From Chryseobacterium oranimense (lineage in GTDB: Bacteria; Bacteroidota; Bacteroidia; Flavobacteriales; Weeksellaceae), in contig NZ_CP104203.1 of NCBI RefSeq assembly GCF_025244725.1, positions 62,001-126,000 of the forward strand: 64,000 bases of DNA, given 5' to 3'. Position numbers and translations under genes: made by a program. Positions 42,147 to 53,062 of the stretch are shown here, in pieces. Positions within the stretch are counted from its first letter, which is position 1. Each line of letters opens with the position of its first letter. The notes under the pieces were generated by a model. The model worked only from the letters and a program-made list of their open reading frames with translations. It did not search any database and was not told the DNA's origin.

Positions 42147-44537
42147 ATGGATAACCAGAAATCGGGTCAACTTCCGGAAGAAAATAATTCAAATAGCATT
42201 GACATTAATGAAATAATCAAGCCATATATCCGAAAATGGCCTTGGTTTATTATATGTGGTTTTATTGCTTTAATTATAGGGTATATTTCTTTGAAATTTA
42301 TGGTACCCATTTATGATATACAAAGCACAGTACTTGTAAAAGATGCCAAAAACTCTTCCTCGCCTGTTAATAATGATTTGGGTTTTTTGCCGGATTTATC
42401 TGGTTTAGGTGGATTAAAAACAAATAGTATTGCTAACGAGATTGAGATTCTTAAATCAAAAAAAATGATGAGAGAAGTTGTTATCAATCAGAACCTTCAA
42501 ACAAATATTGTTGCAAAAGGAAGAATATCTAAAGTAGAACTATATAAAGAAACATCACCTGTTCAGGTAAAGGTCATTACAGAAAAGCCAGTGCCTGGAT
42601 CTACCCATGCTCTTAATTTAACGATTGATGGTAATAAACTTACAGTTAAATCAGAAGAATTTAAAAAAGAAATGGTGACAACATTTGGTAAAACAATAGG
42701 TTTACCATTTGCTAACATTATTATTACAAAAAATGATAAATTTAATCCTGCTGCAATAAAAGGAGTAGATGTTAAAAATTTGGAATTACAGATTTCCTCA
42801 CTTGAAGCCAAAGTAGGAAATCTTCAAAATGCCCTAAAAGTAAGCTTGGTATCAAAAGATGCAACTGTAGTAAAACTTGCTATGCAGTATCCACAAATAC
42901 CAAAAGCTGAAGATATCCTTAATAGTTTGGTGGTTGCTTATAATAATGATGCAATTTTAGATAAAAATTCAGAGTCAGGAAAGACCCTGGACTTTATTGA
43001 AGACAGAATCAAGAAGCTATCCGGAGAATTAGGCCAGGTAGAAGATCAAAAAGAGAGTTTCAAGTCTAAAAATAACCTTACTGATATTGAAACAGAGGCT
43101 AAGATTGGTTTAGAAAGCTCTGCAGCAGCAAGAGCAAAACAGCTTGATGTGGATGCACAGCTAGAGTTAACGAATGCATTGATTGGATTTGTTTCCAGAC
43201 AAGGTCAGTATCAGGTTTTGCCTGCCAATGTAGGTCTTAATAACCCTGAAGCAACGGCCGGAATTTCCACCTATAATCAATTAATACTCCAGAGAAACAG
43301 GTTGCTTGAGTCTGCAACTCCTGAAAACCCTACTGTTGTAGACGTTACCAAGCAAATCAACTCATTGCGTACATCTATCATGCAAAGCCTTCAAAGAAAC
43401 AGTGTAGGATTGGAGCTTGCAAGAAATGAATATCTGAATGAACAGAATAAAGTGTCTGGAAAAATTTCCAAACTGCCTTCTATCGAAAAAATGTTCAGAA
43501 GCATTGAAAGACAGCAGCAGATAAAAGAAAATTTATATCTTTTATTATTACAGAAAAGAGAAGAAACTGCAATTGCACAATCTATTATTGCTCCTAAAGC
43601 TAAAGTGATTGATAAGGCATATGCGTCTGGTATTCCGGTTGCACCTAAAAGAAATGTAGTATTACTGGTTGCTCTGGTTATAGGTTTATTATTACCGTTA
43701 CTATTCATTTATGTAAGAGAATTGCTTAATAATAAGGTGCAGACAAAACACGATTTAGAAAAATTAGTTCATGCACCTGTTATTGCGGAGTTGCCAAGTC
43801 TTGAGAAAGGAGATACTGATATTGTTCAGATGAATGATATTACACCAATGGCAGAAGCATTCAGAATTCTTATTACCAATATGAATTTTATGTTGGCAAA
43901 GGATAAAAAGGGGAAGGTAATATTCGTTACTTCGACGGTAAAAGGAGAAGGAAAAACATTTACTTCGGTTAATTTAGCTTTAACATTAGCTAATCCTAAG
44001 AAAAAAGCCATTATTATTGGTTCAGATATCAGGAACCCTCAGTTGCAAAGATATAATCCGGCGAGAAAGGGTCTTACAGGTCTTACAGAATATCTTTATT
44101 CTGATCATACAAAACTAGAGGATATTACTCATGTTTCCTCATTTAATCCATATTTGGATGTGATTTACTCTGGAATGATACCGCCAAATCCAACGGAATT
44201 ACTTTCCAATGGTCGTTATGAAATACTTCTGGAAGAATTAAGAGCAAAATATGACTATATTATTTTAGATACTGCTCCATTACTTCTTGTAACAGATACA
44301 TTCCTGATCGCAGAACTTGCAGACGTAACAATTTATGTTTCGAGATCTAAATACACCGAAAAATCATTACTTGAATTTGCGAATAACAATATTGATCAAA
44401 ATAAAATTAAAAATGTTGGTTTTGTCCTAAATGATGTAAGTAGAGAGAATTTAGGCTATAGCAACAAATATGGTTACGGATACAATAACCATAAAAATGA
44501 AACATGGTTGGAAAAAATTAAAAATGCACTTAGTTAA
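42147..44537 (+). CDS. Wzc-like tyrosine autokinase, chain-length regulator
   Basis: A 796-residue inner-membrane protein. An N-terminal Wzz domain (TM about 31-50), a long coiled-coil periplasmic part with GNVR-like block, a second TM (about 512-532) and a cytoplasmic BY-kinase domain with Walker [15 protein letters not shown] near residue 598, Walker A' [12 protein letters not shown], and Walker [13 protein letters not shown]. The tail carries a Tyr cluster ([12 protein letters not shown]) for autophosphorylation. It controls assembly and length of the exported polymer together with Wza. Confidence 0.93.
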   Translation: MDNQKSGQLPEENNSNSIDINEIIKPYIRKWPWFIICGFIALIIGYISLKFMVPIYDIQSTVLVKDAKNSSSPVNNDLGFLPDLSGLGGLKTNSIANEIEILKSKKMMREVVINQNLQTNIVAKGRISKVELYKETSPVQVKVITEKPVPGSTHALNLTIDGNKLTVKSEEFKKEMVTTFGKTIGLPFANIIITKNDKFNPAAIKGVDVKNLELQISSLEAKVGNLQNALKVSLVSKDATVVKLAMQYPQIPKAEDILNSLVVAYNNDAILDKNSESGKTLDFIEDRIKKLSGELGQVEDQKESFKSKNNLTDIETEAKIGLESSAAARAKQLDVDAQLELTNALIGFVSRQGQYQVLPANVGLNNPEATAGISTYNQLILQRNRLLESATPENPTVVDVTKQINSLRTSIMQSLQRNSVGLELARNEYLNEQNKVSGKISKLPSIEKMFRSIERQQQIKENLYLLLLQKREETAIAQSIIAPKAKVIDKAYASGIPVAPKRNVVLLVALVIGLLLPLLFIYVRELLNNKVQTKHDLEKLVHAPVIAELPSLEKGDTDIVQMNDITPMAEAFRILITNMNFMLAKDKKGKVIFVTSTVKGEGKTFTSVNLALTLANPKKKAIIIGSDIRNPQLQRYNPARKGLTGLTEYLYSDHTKLEDITHVSSFNPYLDVIYSGMIPPNPTELLSNGRYEILLEELRAKYDYIILDTAPLLLVTDTFLIAELADVTIYVSRSKYTEKSLLEFANNNIDQNKIKNVGFVLNDVSRENLGYSNKYGYGYNNHKNETWLEKIKNALS

Positions 44538-44539
44538 CG

Positions 44540-45832
44540 ATGAAAAAATATAAAATTGTTGTCATTGGACAAGGTTATGTAGGTTTACCTTTGTCTTTAG
44601 AATTTGCTAATCACTATTCTGTATTAGGATTTGATATCAATACTCAAAGAGTTGATCAGCTTAATGAAGGACATGATATCACGCTTGAAGCAGATATTGA
44701 GAAACTTAATAAAGGCTTAAAAAAATACAATGAAACAAACGGGGATTTGGGATATAGAGCCACAAGTCAATTATCAGACATTAAGGATTCAAATATTTAT
44801 ATTGTAACTGTACCTACTCCTATTGACAAATATAATGCTCCGGATTTAGGCCCTTTGATTTCTGCTTCAAAAATGTTGGGTGGAGTAATAAAAAGTGGTG
44901 ATATTGTGATCTATGAATCTACCGTTTTTCCTGGATGTACAGAAGAAGAATGTGTACCCGTACTAGAAAAATATTCCGGTTTAAAATATAATGAAGATTT
45001 TTTTGTAGGATATTCCCCTGAAAGAATTAACCCGGGAGATAAAGTGAATACACTTACAAGTGTAAAAAAAGTTACCTCTGGTTCTACAGAGGATATTGCA
45101 GAAGAAGTAGATGCTCTTTATAAAAAAATTATCACTGCAGGAACGCATAAAGCTTCCAGCCTTAAAGTTGCAGAAGCTTCGAAAGCAATTGAAAATGCCC
45201 AGCGTGATGTTAATATCTCTTTTGTTAACGAATTGGCCTTGATTTTTGACAGAATAGGAATTGATACAAATGATGTTTTGGAAGCTGCAGGAACAAAGTA
45301 CAATTTCTTAAAATATAAACCAGGATTGGTAGGCGGTCACTGTATTTCTGTAGACCCTTATTATTTAGCACATAAGGCAGAACAATTAGGCTATCATCCT
45401 GATGTAATTTTATCTGGACGTCGTGTTAATGATTCAATTGCTAAATTTATTGCCTCAAAAGTGGTAAAACTTCTAATTGCAAAAGGAGGTATTATTAAGG
45501 ATTCAGAAGCTTTAATTTTGGGTGTTACATTTAAAGAGAACTGTCCTGATGTAAGAAATACTAAAGTTGTAGATATTTACAGTGAGCTTAAAGATTATGG
45601 TATTAATGTAGATATTTATGATCCTTGGGCCAGCAAAGAAGAGGTGAAGCATGAATATGGAATTGATATTCTTGAGGCCCTGGTAGAAGGAAAGAAATAT
45701 GATTCAGTTATTATTGCAGTTTCACACAACGAATTCATCAAGATGGATCTTGAACAGGTGAAAAATGAAAACGCAATAGTTTTTGATACTAAAGCTTGTT
45801 TAGACAGGAATTTAGTAGATGCAAGATTATAA
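44540..45832 (+). CDS. Nucleotide-sugar dehydrogenase (TviB/WbpA-like)
   Basis: A 430-residue UDP-sugar 6-dehydrogenase. The NAD site is VIGQGYVGLPLSLEFA near residue 9, and catalytic Cys268 is in LVGGHCISVDPYYLAHKAEQLGY. AIENAQRDVNISFVNELALIFDRIGID and ILGVTFKENCPDVRNTKV are typical of the TviB branch, which oxidises UDP-GlcNAc or UDP-GalNAc to the uronic acid. The exact sugar cannot be fixed from sequence. It starts 2 bp after the Wzc stop. Confidence 0.92.
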   Translation: MKKYKIVVIGQGYVGLPLSLEFANHYSVLGFDINTQRVDQLNEGHDITLEADIEKLNKGLKKYNETNGDLGYRATSQLSDIKDSNIYIVTVPTPIDKYNAPDLGPLISASKMLGGVIKSGDIVIYESTVFPGCTEEECVPVLEKYSGLKYNEDFFVGYSPERINPGDKVNTLTSVKKVTSGSTEDIAEEVDALYKKIITAGTHKASSLKVAEASKAIENAQRDVNISFVNELALIFDRIGIDTNDVLEAAGTKYNFLKYKPGLVGGHCISVDPYYLAHKAEQLGYHPDVILSGRRVNDSIAKFIASKVVKLLIAKGGIIKDSEALILGVTFKENCPDVRNTKVVDIYSELKDYGINVDIYDPWASKEEVKHEYGIDILEALVEGKKYDSVIIAVSHNEFIKMDLEQVKNENAIVFDTKACLDRNLVDARL

Positions 45833-45882
45833 TTTTAATTTGAAGAGAACGAAATTTTGTCTGTCTTAATAATTAAGATAAT

Positions 45883-46575
45883 ATGAAAAGAGCCATTGCT
45901 AATCTGTTTTTCGCATTTGTTCTTAATGTTTTTAAAAGCATTAAGTGTAGCTATAATGTTAGTATGTCTCACAATATTTTTTTTTATCTGATCAAAGGAA
46001 AATTTAGAAATATTAATCTGCGAGATGCTATTTTGGGCACAGGAGTAACTTTAAATGATGACATAAATCTATTTAATAAGCCTGAAATTTTTGGCAAGGT
46101 CAGTATAGGGAAGTATACCAGTATTAATGGACCCTCTACAAGAATTTGTGCTGATGTTACAGAAATAAATATTGGTGCGTTTTGCTCCATAGCGTCTAAT
46201 GTAGTAATACAAGAGTTTTATCATAATTACAACATGGTAACGACTTATAATATCAACTCGAATATTATAGGAGAGCCAGTAGACAATGAAAAAATTTCGA
46301 AGGGTCCAATAATTATTGAAGATGATGTTTGGATCGGTTCTAATTCTGTAATATTGTCCGGAGTGAAAATAGGGAGAGGTTCCATAATAGGGGCCGGTTC
46401 TATAGTAACCAAAGATGTGGAAGCTTATTCAATTGTAGGAGGTAATCCTGCCAAGTTTTTAAGAAAAAGATTTGATCAGCAGACAATAGATAAATTAGAA
46501 AAATCTGAATGGTGGCTTTGGGACAAAGAAAAAATTATCAGAAACAAGAAATTTTTCAAGCATGAGATTTTATAA
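45883..46575 (+). CDS. Left-handed beta-helix acyltransferase
   Basis: A 230-residue hexapeptide-repeat (LbH) transferase. The repeats are visible from FGKVSIGKYTSING to NPAKFLRKRF, with the CatB-like loop NVVIQEFYHNYNMVTTYN and the DDVWIGSNSVILSGVKIGRGSIIGAGSIVTKDV run. It probably acetylates an amino sugar or glycan hydroxyl. The N-terminal 40 residues (with a hydrophobic patch) are extra. The 3' end overlaps the flippase gene by 14 bp. It may serve the DegT product, as PglD does in bacillosamine synthesis (inference). Confidence 0.85.
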   Translation: MKRAIANLFFAFVLNVFKSIKCSYNVSMSHNIFFYLIKGKFRNINLRDAILGTGVTLNDDINLFNKPEIFGKVSIGKYTSINGPSTRICADVTEINIGAFCSIASNVVIQEFYHNYNMVTTYNINSNIIGEPVDNEKISKGPIIIEDDVWIGSNSVILSGVKIGRGSIIGAGSIVTKDVEAYSIVGGNPAKFLRKRFDQQTIDKLEKSEWWLWDKEKIIRNKKFFKHEIL

Positions 46576-47782
46576 TACCAAGTCATTATATTTTTATGTT
46601 GGAAGTGGTTTAGCTCAGGTTGTAACAATCATTACAACTTTTTATATTATAAAAAAGTTTACACCGACTGCTTTTGGGCAGTTTAGTTACTATTTTTCAA
46701 TAGGCTCAATTATAGGGTCGTTTGCAACTCTTAAATATGAGCTTTCCATACCCTTATCAAAAGATTCACAGGAAACTAACGATAAAAGTAACCTTACCAT
46801 TCTGGTGAGTCTGCTTTTTAATATGATATTTTCTCTTATAGGGCTTTGCACACCTCTTTATGACTTCAATATTTATTTTTTGTATATCTTGTTGCTGTCA
46901 AATACAGTATCAATAAATGCCTGTTTTCAGCAATTTTTATTATATAAGGAAGAACATTTTTTGAATGGATTGAACCCTTTGCTTTTTTCCATTATAAATT
47001 TATTAATTCTTTTATTTTTAACTAAGAATAATGGGGAAGTGATTTTATCTTCTTATGTTATTTCAAATATTATCTTATTTCTTATTTACGTAATAAGTGT
47101 ATACAAAAAAGGATATAATATTTCATTTAAAAAAATAAGTTTTTATAAGGACTTGTTTATAAAACATATAGATTTCCCTAAATATGTACTCCCAAGCTCT
47201 ATTGCAAATATTTTGCTTGCTTACTGTAATCCTATTTTTATTGGTTATCTTTTTGATAAAAATAATGTTGGTCTTTTTTCATTCTCACTCAGAATACTGA
47301 TGCTTCCTTCAATTGTAATAGGTTCTGTAGCTTCATCTATATATAGAGCCCAAATAGCAAAATTGTATTTTGATAACGATTATGAAAGTATAAAAGCACA
47401 GACCAAAAAACTGTTTCTGATTCTTACTTTGCTCACCATCTTTTGTTTCCCAATTTTAATATTGGTTATAAAATATATACCACAGTTTATTGATATGAAT
47501 AAATGGATTGGAATATTGCCTATATCTATTTTTTTAATACCTTATTCAATAAGTCAGTTGTTTTTTCAGCCATTCAGCAACCTTGCCCTGGTTTTTAAAC
47601 AAAATAAAATTCTTTTATCTCAAAATATACTTCAATTAGTTGTGACAGTCTTAGCCTATTTTGCAGCATTTATTTTTAAAATAGAATTCAGTTTATTTGT
47701 CATTATTTTATCTATATCGTTATTTGTAGTCAGTTTTTATTCCTGTTATAAATTTTATCAAATATTAAAAATACAAAAATGA
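46562..47782 (+). CDS. Wzx-like polysaccharide flippase
   Basis: A 406-residue protein with about 12 predicted TM helices, starting GLAQVVTIITTFYIIKKFTPTAFGQFSYYFSIGSIIG, the usual opening of MATE-like Wzx/RfbX flippases. It moves the undecaprenyl-linked repeat unit across the inner membrane. The DNA is markedly A+T-rich, typical of such genes. It overlaps its upstream neighbour by 14 bp and the next gene by 4 bp. Confidence 0.85.
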   Translation: MRFYNTKSLYFYVGSGLAQVVTIITTFYIIKKFTPTAFGQFSYYFSIGSIIGSFATLKYELSIPLSKDSQETNDKSNLTILVSLLFNMIFSLIGLCTPLYDFNIYFLYILLLSNTVSINACFQQFLLYKEEHFLNGLNPLLFSIINLLILLFLTKNNGEVILSSYVISNIILFLIYVISVYKKGYNISFKKISFYKDLFIKHIDFPKYVLPSSIANILLAYCNPIFIGYLFDKNNVGLFSFSLRILMLPSIVIGSVASSIYRAQIAKLYFDNDYESIKAQTKKLFLILTLLTIFCFPILILVIKYIPQFIDMNKWIGILPISIFLIPYSISQLFFQPFSNLALVFKQNKILLSQNILQLVVTVLAYFAAFIFKIEFSLFVIILSISLFVVSFYSCYKFYQILKIQK

Positions 47783-49011
47783 AGAATGTAGTATATATTA
47801 TTATATATTCATTAATATATCAGTTCATTCATATTAATTTCTTATATGATATTTTTTGGTATGCAGGGTATATGAATGAGGGATTTAGTACTTTTTCTCT
47901 TATTCAGACACTATTATTTATTTGCATACCTCTATTTGTAAAAAAAGATTTACATGATGTCTTTTTTTTGGAAGTTCTATACACTATCTTTTATCTTCTT
48001 CTATATGTTCCTATTATGATAACCTTTTTAAATCATTATGGAACAGAATGGAAAATTTTTATTAATCAGCTGCCCTTTTTAGCTGCATTTGTAATCATGT
48101 TTAAGATTGCAGGTCTGAAAAAACTGAACATAAAAAAACTAAACTTAAAACCACCTAACCAAGGAATACTTATAGCCTTTACCATCTTTATTATTGCCGT
48201 TTTATTTATGGAGTTTAGGTCCACTTATAGCTTTGTATCATTTGAGGACGTTTATTCCCAAAGAGAAAAAGGCTCGAATGCATCATTGGTCTCAGGATAT
48301 TTTACTCTTTGGCTTACATATTTCATAGGTCCCGTTTTGGTTGCTATGGGATTAATAAAAAAGGATAAAAAGATACTAATTTTTGGTACTCTATCGATCA
48401 TTTTCGTGTACGGGATCAATGCCAGTAAGATTGCTCTGTTTATTCCATTTTTACTCATATTTCTATACTATATAAAAATTAAAGGTAAAGATGTTTTTAA
48501 AGCGTTAACGGCTGTCTTTTCATCAGTTTGTCTCATTGCATATTGGCTTCCATCTCAATATTTTATGATCTCTGCGGTTATTTTGATGAGGACTTTTGGT
48601 ATTTCGGGATTATTGACTTATCAGTATAATGAGTTTTTTAAGGAAAATCCATTTACATATTATTCACATATTAATATTGTTAACTTCATTACAGATAACT
48701 ATCCTTATGACCAGGATCTAGGTTTTGTTGTAAGCTCATACTTCTTTGAGTCGGATAATAATGCCAATGCTAACTTTTTAGCTACCGATGGTATTGCAAG
48801 TTTTGGGGTGATAGGAGTTATCATTATTTCAATAATTTTTGGAATATACATGCTTTATACAAAGTCACTTGTAGACCATAAGAATTCCCTCTTTATAGGA
48901 TTGGTTTTTATATCATTTTCTTTTATCATACTAAATGTAGGACTTTTTACCAGCTTGCTAAGTGGAGGTTTCCTATTCCTTAATATTTATCTATATTTAT
49001 ATAAATCTTGA
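47779..49011 (+). CDS. Wzy-like oligosaccharide repeat-unit polymerase (probable)
   Basis: A 410-residue integral membrane protein with about 11-12 predicted TM helices and a long loop (residues about 255-315) with ILMRTFGISGLLTYQYNEFF and NPFTYYSH, a pattern that I associate with Wzy-type repeat-unit polymerases. Sequence conservation in this family is low, so the call rests on topology, this loop and the position after the flippase (ATGA overlap). A second membrane protein of ligase/polymerase type is coded at 61669-62883. Confidence 0.7.
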   Translation: MKNVVYIIIYSLIYQFIHINFLYDIFWYAGYMNEGFSTFSLIQTLLFICIPLFVKKDLHDVFFLEVLYTIFYLLLYVPIMITFLNHYGTEWKIFINQLPFLAAFVIMFKIAGLKKLNIKKLNLKPPNQGILIAFTIFIIAVLFMEFRSTYSFVSFEDVYSQREKGSNASLVSGYFTLWLTYFIGPVLVAMGLIKKDKKILIFGTLSIIFVYGINASKIALFIPFLLIFLYYIKIKGKDVFKALTAVFSSVCLIAYWLPSQYFMISAVILMRTFGISGLLTYQYNEFFKENPFTYYSHINIVNFITDNYPYDQDLGFVVSSYFFESDNNANANFLATDGIASFGVIGVIIISIIFGIYMLYTKSLVDHKNSLFIGLVFISFSFIILNVGLFTSLLSGGFLFLNIYLYLYKS

Positions 49012-49021
49012 AAAAAAACGG

Positions 49022-50149
49022 ATGAAAAAAATAGCAATTGTAACGAATATAATACCATCTTACAGAGAAGGCTTTTATAATAAATTACTTAAAAATGAAG
49101 AAGCTGATATCACTGTTTATTGTCAGAAAACAATACCCAATACCAAGCTTAAAACAATACACGGTAAATATTCTGGAAATGTAGTGGTGGTAAAATTTAT
49201 TGATCTTTTTAATGAAATGATCAATATTCAATTTTTGCCTTTTTTTAAAATCTTAAGGAATTATGATATTGTTTTTGTAGATGGCAACCCTAGATATATT
49301 TCACATTTTGTATTAGCTAATCTTCTTAAGTTTATAAAACCAGATAAAGTAATATTGTGGAGTATGATACACTCTTATAAAGCCAATTCGTTTACTGAGA
49401 ATATTAGATTGAATTGGACTAAAAAATTTAAAAGAGTCTTTACTTACAATGATAAAGAAGTGGAGATTTTCAGAGAAAAAGGATATAAGGGGATTTGCAT
49501 CGGAATGAACAATGGTTTGGACCAGGATAAGATAGAAAAAATAATATCTAAATGGACTAATAATAAACTTGAAGATTGGCAGAAGCAAAATTCTGTTTAC
49601 GAAAAAAAAATTATTCTTTCATGTACAAGATTGATCCAGAAAAATGAATTAGATAAGTTTTTAGTACGTTTCCATGAGGTTTTGAAGATAATTCCGGATG
49701 TTAAATGGTATATTATTGGAGACGGAGATCAAAAGCAAAATCTCATAAAAATTGTTGAAGAAAAAAAGTTGCAGGAAAATGTAATTTTCTTAGGGGCAAT
49801 GTATGAAGAGGAAGAACTTGCGCCCTGGTTTCTTACGGCTTCTGTAATGATTCATCCTGCAGCAATAGGACTAAGTATCTTACATGCTTACGGTTATGGG
49901 TTGCCAATTATAACGCACGGAGATTATCAGTTTCATGGTCCTGAGTTTAGTGCTCTAATAGAAGGGTATAATTCGTTAACGTATGAAAAAGATAACTATG
50001 AAGATCTTGTTGATAAAGTTATATTTTGTCTCGAAAATCAACAGTTGACTGATCAGTTAGGGTCTAACGCAAAGAAAACGGTACAAGAAAAATTTAATGT
50101 CAATAAAATGGTAGAAAGATTTTTGATGATTGCAACAAAAGATATTTAA
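49022..50149 (+). CDS. GT4-type glycosyltransferase
   Basis: The ATG at 49022 (MKKIAIVTNIIPSYREGFYN) is chosen; the longer frame overlaps the polymerase. The 375-residue product is a GT-B glycosyltransferase. The C-terminal donor half shows KIILSCTRLIQKNELDKFL, WYIIGDGDQKQNL, ENVIFLGAMYEEEELAPWF and HAYGYGLPIITHG; the E of the usual EAxxxGxP motif is not conserved here (SILHAYGYGLP). Donor and acceptor are unknown. Confidence 0.85.
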   Translation: MKKIAIVTNIIPSYREGFYNKLLKNEEADITVYCQKTIPNTKLKTIHGKYSGNVVVVKFIDLFNEMINIQFLPFFKILRNYDIVFVDGNPRYISHFVLANLLKFIKPDKVILWSMIHSYKANSFTENIRLNWTKKFKRVFTYNDKEVEIFREKGYKGICIGMNNGLDQDKIEKIISKWTNNKLEDWQKQNSVYEKKIILSCTRLIQKNELDKFLVRFHEVLKIIPDVKWYIIGDGDQKQNLIKIVEEKKLQENVIFLGAMYEEEELAPWFLTASVMIHPAAIGLSILHAYGYGLPIITHGDYQFHGPEFSALIEGYNSLTYEKDNYEDLVDKVIFCLENQQLTDQLGSNAKKTVQEKFNVNKMVERFLMIATKDI

Positions 50150-50181
50150 AATATGTAATTTGCTGATACTTAAAAAAAACA

Positions 50182-50877
50182 ATGAAAAAAATAATTATCA
50201 GCCTTAAAACAAAATTTAATGTTGCTACAGGCAAAATATTTAATGTTAAAAAAGAAATTGATATTCCATACAAATGGTATGGTAATGAATATGGAGGATT
50301 TTATGTTTCTGATGAGAAATTAAATAAAGACTCAGTAATTTATTCTTTTGGAATAGGGGAAGACATTTCTTTTGATGAAGCATTAATAAATAAATTCGGG
50401 TGTAAAGTATTTGGATTTGATCCAACACCCAAATCTATAAAATGGATAAGAAGCAGAAAAAATCCCGTTGAATTTATTTTCTCTCCTTTTGGTATAGATG
50501 AGAAATCCGGAATTGTGGAATTTTTACTTCCTAAAAAGGATAACTATGTTTCTGGAAGTGTTATTAACCAGATCAACGTAGACGAAGATAAAAAAATAAA
50601 GGTAAATATGAAGTGCTTATCTGATATCGTAAAAGAAATGGATCATAAATATTTAGATATTCTTAAAATAGATATTGAAGGGGCGGAGTATAAGGTTCTT
50701 GACAGTATATTATCGGCACCCGTGGAAATCCATCAGATATTAATAGAAATTCATGAACGTTTTTTTCCGGATGGTAAAGAAAAAACAAAAGCATTATTAG
50801 ATACACTGCATAAGTATGGATATAAAATATTTGGAGTATCAAAGGGAATGGAAGAATTATCATTTATAAAGATTTAA
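50182..50877 (+). CDS. FkbM-family methyltransferase
   Basis: A 231-residue SAM-dependent methyltransferase: SVIYSFGIGEDISFDEALI in place of the GxGxG motif, VFGFDPTPKSIKWI, the strand DILKIDIEGAEYKVLDSIL and the last HQILIEIHERFFPDG. FkbM-type enzymes often O-methylate sugars. In this locus it would modify the capsule or O-antigen glycan (inference). Confidence 0.82.
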   Translation: MKKIIISLKTKFNVATGKIFNVKKEIDIPYKWYGNEYGGFYVSDEKLNKDSVIYSFGIGEDISFDEALINKFGCKVFGFDPTPKSIKWIRSRKNPVEFIFSPFGIDEKSGIVEFLLPKKDNYVSGSVINQINVDEDKKIKVNMKCLSDIVKEMDHKYLDILKIDIEGAEYKVLDSILSAPVEIHQILIEIHERFFPDGKEKTKALLDTLHKYGYKIFGVSKGMEELSFIKI

Positions 50878-50879
50878 AT

Positions 50880-51818
50880 ATGAAACCAACCATAGTAATC
50901 ATAGGAGGAAATGGGTTTGTTGGAAAAAATTTTACCTCATATTTTTCAGATAAAAAGTACAAAGTTATTGTTGCAGACCACAGTATAAAAAAACTTAATC
51001 CTGTAGATCCGTATATTGAATTTGTTGCAGTAGATATACATCATACTAAGGAACTTTTGAAAGTGACTGAAAAAGCGGATTATGTCATCTGGCTTGTACA
51101 TGCTTCCGTACCTTCTACACAAGATGAAAGTCTAGTAGATGACTTTACTTTAAATGTGTCACCAATAATTAAATTTTTAGAAAAAGCAGGTGATTTAAAA
51201 AACCTTAAAAAATTTATTTATTTATCGTCCGGGGGAACAGTATATGGTAACACTGAACAACATACACCCATTAAAGAATCGCATGAACAAAAGCCAATTT
51301 CTAATTATGGATTGTCAAAATCTGTTGCGGAAAAATATATAGAATATATAACAAATAATAAACCTTTTGAAGCTGTTGTTTTAAGGCCTTCAAATGTTTA
51401 TGGACCTTTTCAGAATCTCGTCAAGCCGCAAGGCATTATAGGATTTGCATTCAAAGCAATAAAGAATAATTTAACGTTGGATCTTTATGATGAGGGAAAG
51501 GTTATTCGGGATTTTATATATGTTAAGGATTTGGCAAACTCTGTTGACAAGTTTCTGAACACAGATATTTTGGCTGGAAGTACATCTTTTTATAATGTAG
51601 GAAGTGAAGAAGGAATATCTATTAAAGGTATTTTGGATAGGATAGAAAAGATAACAGGCGAGAAATTACAGCTTAACCATAAAACATCTCGTAATTTTGA
51701 TTGTGAGTATAATGTTTTGGATACATCAAAATTAAGTCAACAAAAAGATTGGTCTAAGGAAACCACGCTTGATGAAGGGTTAATTAATGTATGGGAATGG
51801 ATAAAATCTGATAACTAA
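50880..51818 (+). CDS. NAD-dependent sugar epimerase/dehydratase (extended SDR)
   Basis: A 312-residue extended SDR. The cofactor motif is GGNGFVG (residues 9-15); the catalytic pair is Tyr143/Lys147 in SNYGLSKSVAEKY with Ser in IYLSSGGTVYG. VLRPSNVYGPFQN and GKVIRDFIYVKDLA follow. It resembles GalE-type 4-epimerases and WbpP-like enzymes; the substrate is not clear. It starts 2 bp after the methyltransferase gene. Confidence 0.87.
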   Translation: MKPTIVIIGGNGFVGKNFTSYFSDKKYKVIVADHSIKKLNPVDPYIEFVAVDIHHTKELLKVTEKADYVIWLVHASVPSTQDESLVDDFTLNVSPIIKFLEKAGDLKNLKKFIYLSSGGTVYGNTEQHTPIKESHEQKPISNYGLSKSVAEKYIEYITNNKPFEAVVLRPSNVYGPFQNLVKPQGIIGFAFKAIKNNLTLDLYDEGKVIRDFIYVKDLANSVDKFLNTDILAGSTSFYNVGSEEGISIKGILDRIEKITGEKLQLNHKTSRNFDCEYNVLDTSKLSQQKDWSKETTLDEGLINVWEWIKSDN

Positions 51819-51819
51819 T

Positions 51820-52917
51820 ATGAAAATTTTATTTATAGCACCGGTTCCTCCACCTATTAATGGGCAGAGTAAGGCATCTAAGGTTTTATTGGATGCATTG
51901 GTGGAAAAACATGATGTGAAAATTGTAAACTTAAGTAAATCAAGTTTAAAAAATGGTGTCAATTCCTTTGGCCGATTTTTTGAAATCTTTGATATACTAA
52001 AAGACGTGAAAAAGAAAAGAAATGATAATGATATCATTTACCTCTCTTTGGCTGAATCTTTTGCAGGAAATATGAGGGATTTGGCAATTTATAAACTATG
52101 TAAAAAAGACTTGTCCAAAACCTATATCCATATGCTTGGCGGAGCCGGAATGAAAGAAATACTTTCAGGTAAAGGATGGCAGAAAAATATGAATGCCGGA
52201 TTTATGGAGAAACTGGCTGGAGTAATTGTAGAAGGGCCTATTAATTATGAAAGTTTTAAAAGAGTTGTTCCGGAAGAAAAAATTCATATAGTTCCTAATT
52301 TTGCTGAAGATTTTCTTTTTGTTTCAGACGAAGAAATAGAAACTAAATTTCAAAATACAGAACCTATCCAGCTGTTATATTTAAGTAACCTTATTCCGGG
52401 AAAAGGATATAATGAATTGGCTGATGCTTATTTGAAGCTTACTACAGAAGAACAGAAGCAAATAAATATAAGCTTCGTAGGTGGTTTTGAAAATGAAGAA
52501 AGCGAAAAGGGATTTTTAGAGAAAATTAATGCTAATGCAGGATTTAAATATTTAGGGAAATTTATTGATGGTGATGAAAAAAGAAAGCTCTATTGTCAAA
52601 GCCATGTATTTTGCTTGCCAACTTATTATCCTTTTGAAGGCCAGCCTATTAGTATACTGGAAGGGTATGCAACAGGATGTGTGGTAATAACCAGTAACCA
52701 CAGCGGAATCCCTTTTATATTCAAGGATAATGAAAATGGTTTTATGGTAGAAAAAAAATCTGTACCATCATTAGTTGATGCACTTAAAAAACTGATTTCT
52801 AAAAAAGATAGTCTTAAGGAAATTGCTTTTCATAACAGGAATGAAGCATTGGAAAAATACAGAACTTCCATTTATCAGCAAAAAGTAATGGATATTTTCG
52901 GCAAAAAATCAGAGTAG
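51820..52917 (+). CDS. GT4-type glycosyltransferase
   Basis: A 365-residue GT-B transferase. It starts LFIAPVPPPINGQSKASKVL, and the C-terminal half has LLYLSNLIPGKGYNELADAY, FKYLGKFIDGDEKRKLYC and the donor-binding PFEGQPISILEGYATGCVVI with Glu conserved. It likely transfers one sugar of the repeat unit. The start directly follows the epimerase stop. After it, 145 bp of A+T-rich DNA precede the next gene. Confidence 0.87.
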   Translation: MKILFIAPVPPPINGQSKASKVLLDALVEKHDVKIVNLSKSSLKNGVNSFGRFFEIFDILKDVKKKRNDNDIIYLSLAESFAGNMRDLAIYKLCKKDLSKTYIHMLGGAGMKEILSGKGWQKNMNAGFMEKLAGVIVEGPINYESFKRVVPEEKIHIVPNFAEDFLFVSDEEIETKFQNTEPIQLLYLSNLIPGKGYNELADAYLKLTTEEQKQINISFVGGFENEESEKGFLEKINANAGFKYLGKFIDGDEKRKLYCQSHVFCLPTYYPFEGQPISILEGYATGCVVITSNHSGIPFIFKDNENGFMVEKKSVPSLVDALKKLISKKDSLKEIAFHNRNEALEKYRTSIYQQKVMDIFGKKSE

Positions 52918-53062
52918 GTTCCTCTCTATACTGTATTTTAATTTTGGTTAAAGTTATTTATGGAAAATGTGACAAAAAGATAGTTTTGAGTTAAATTCTA
53001 AAATAACGTAAATATTTTCTTTAAAAAATTATAAAAGTTATATAGAGTAAATTTTAATAGAG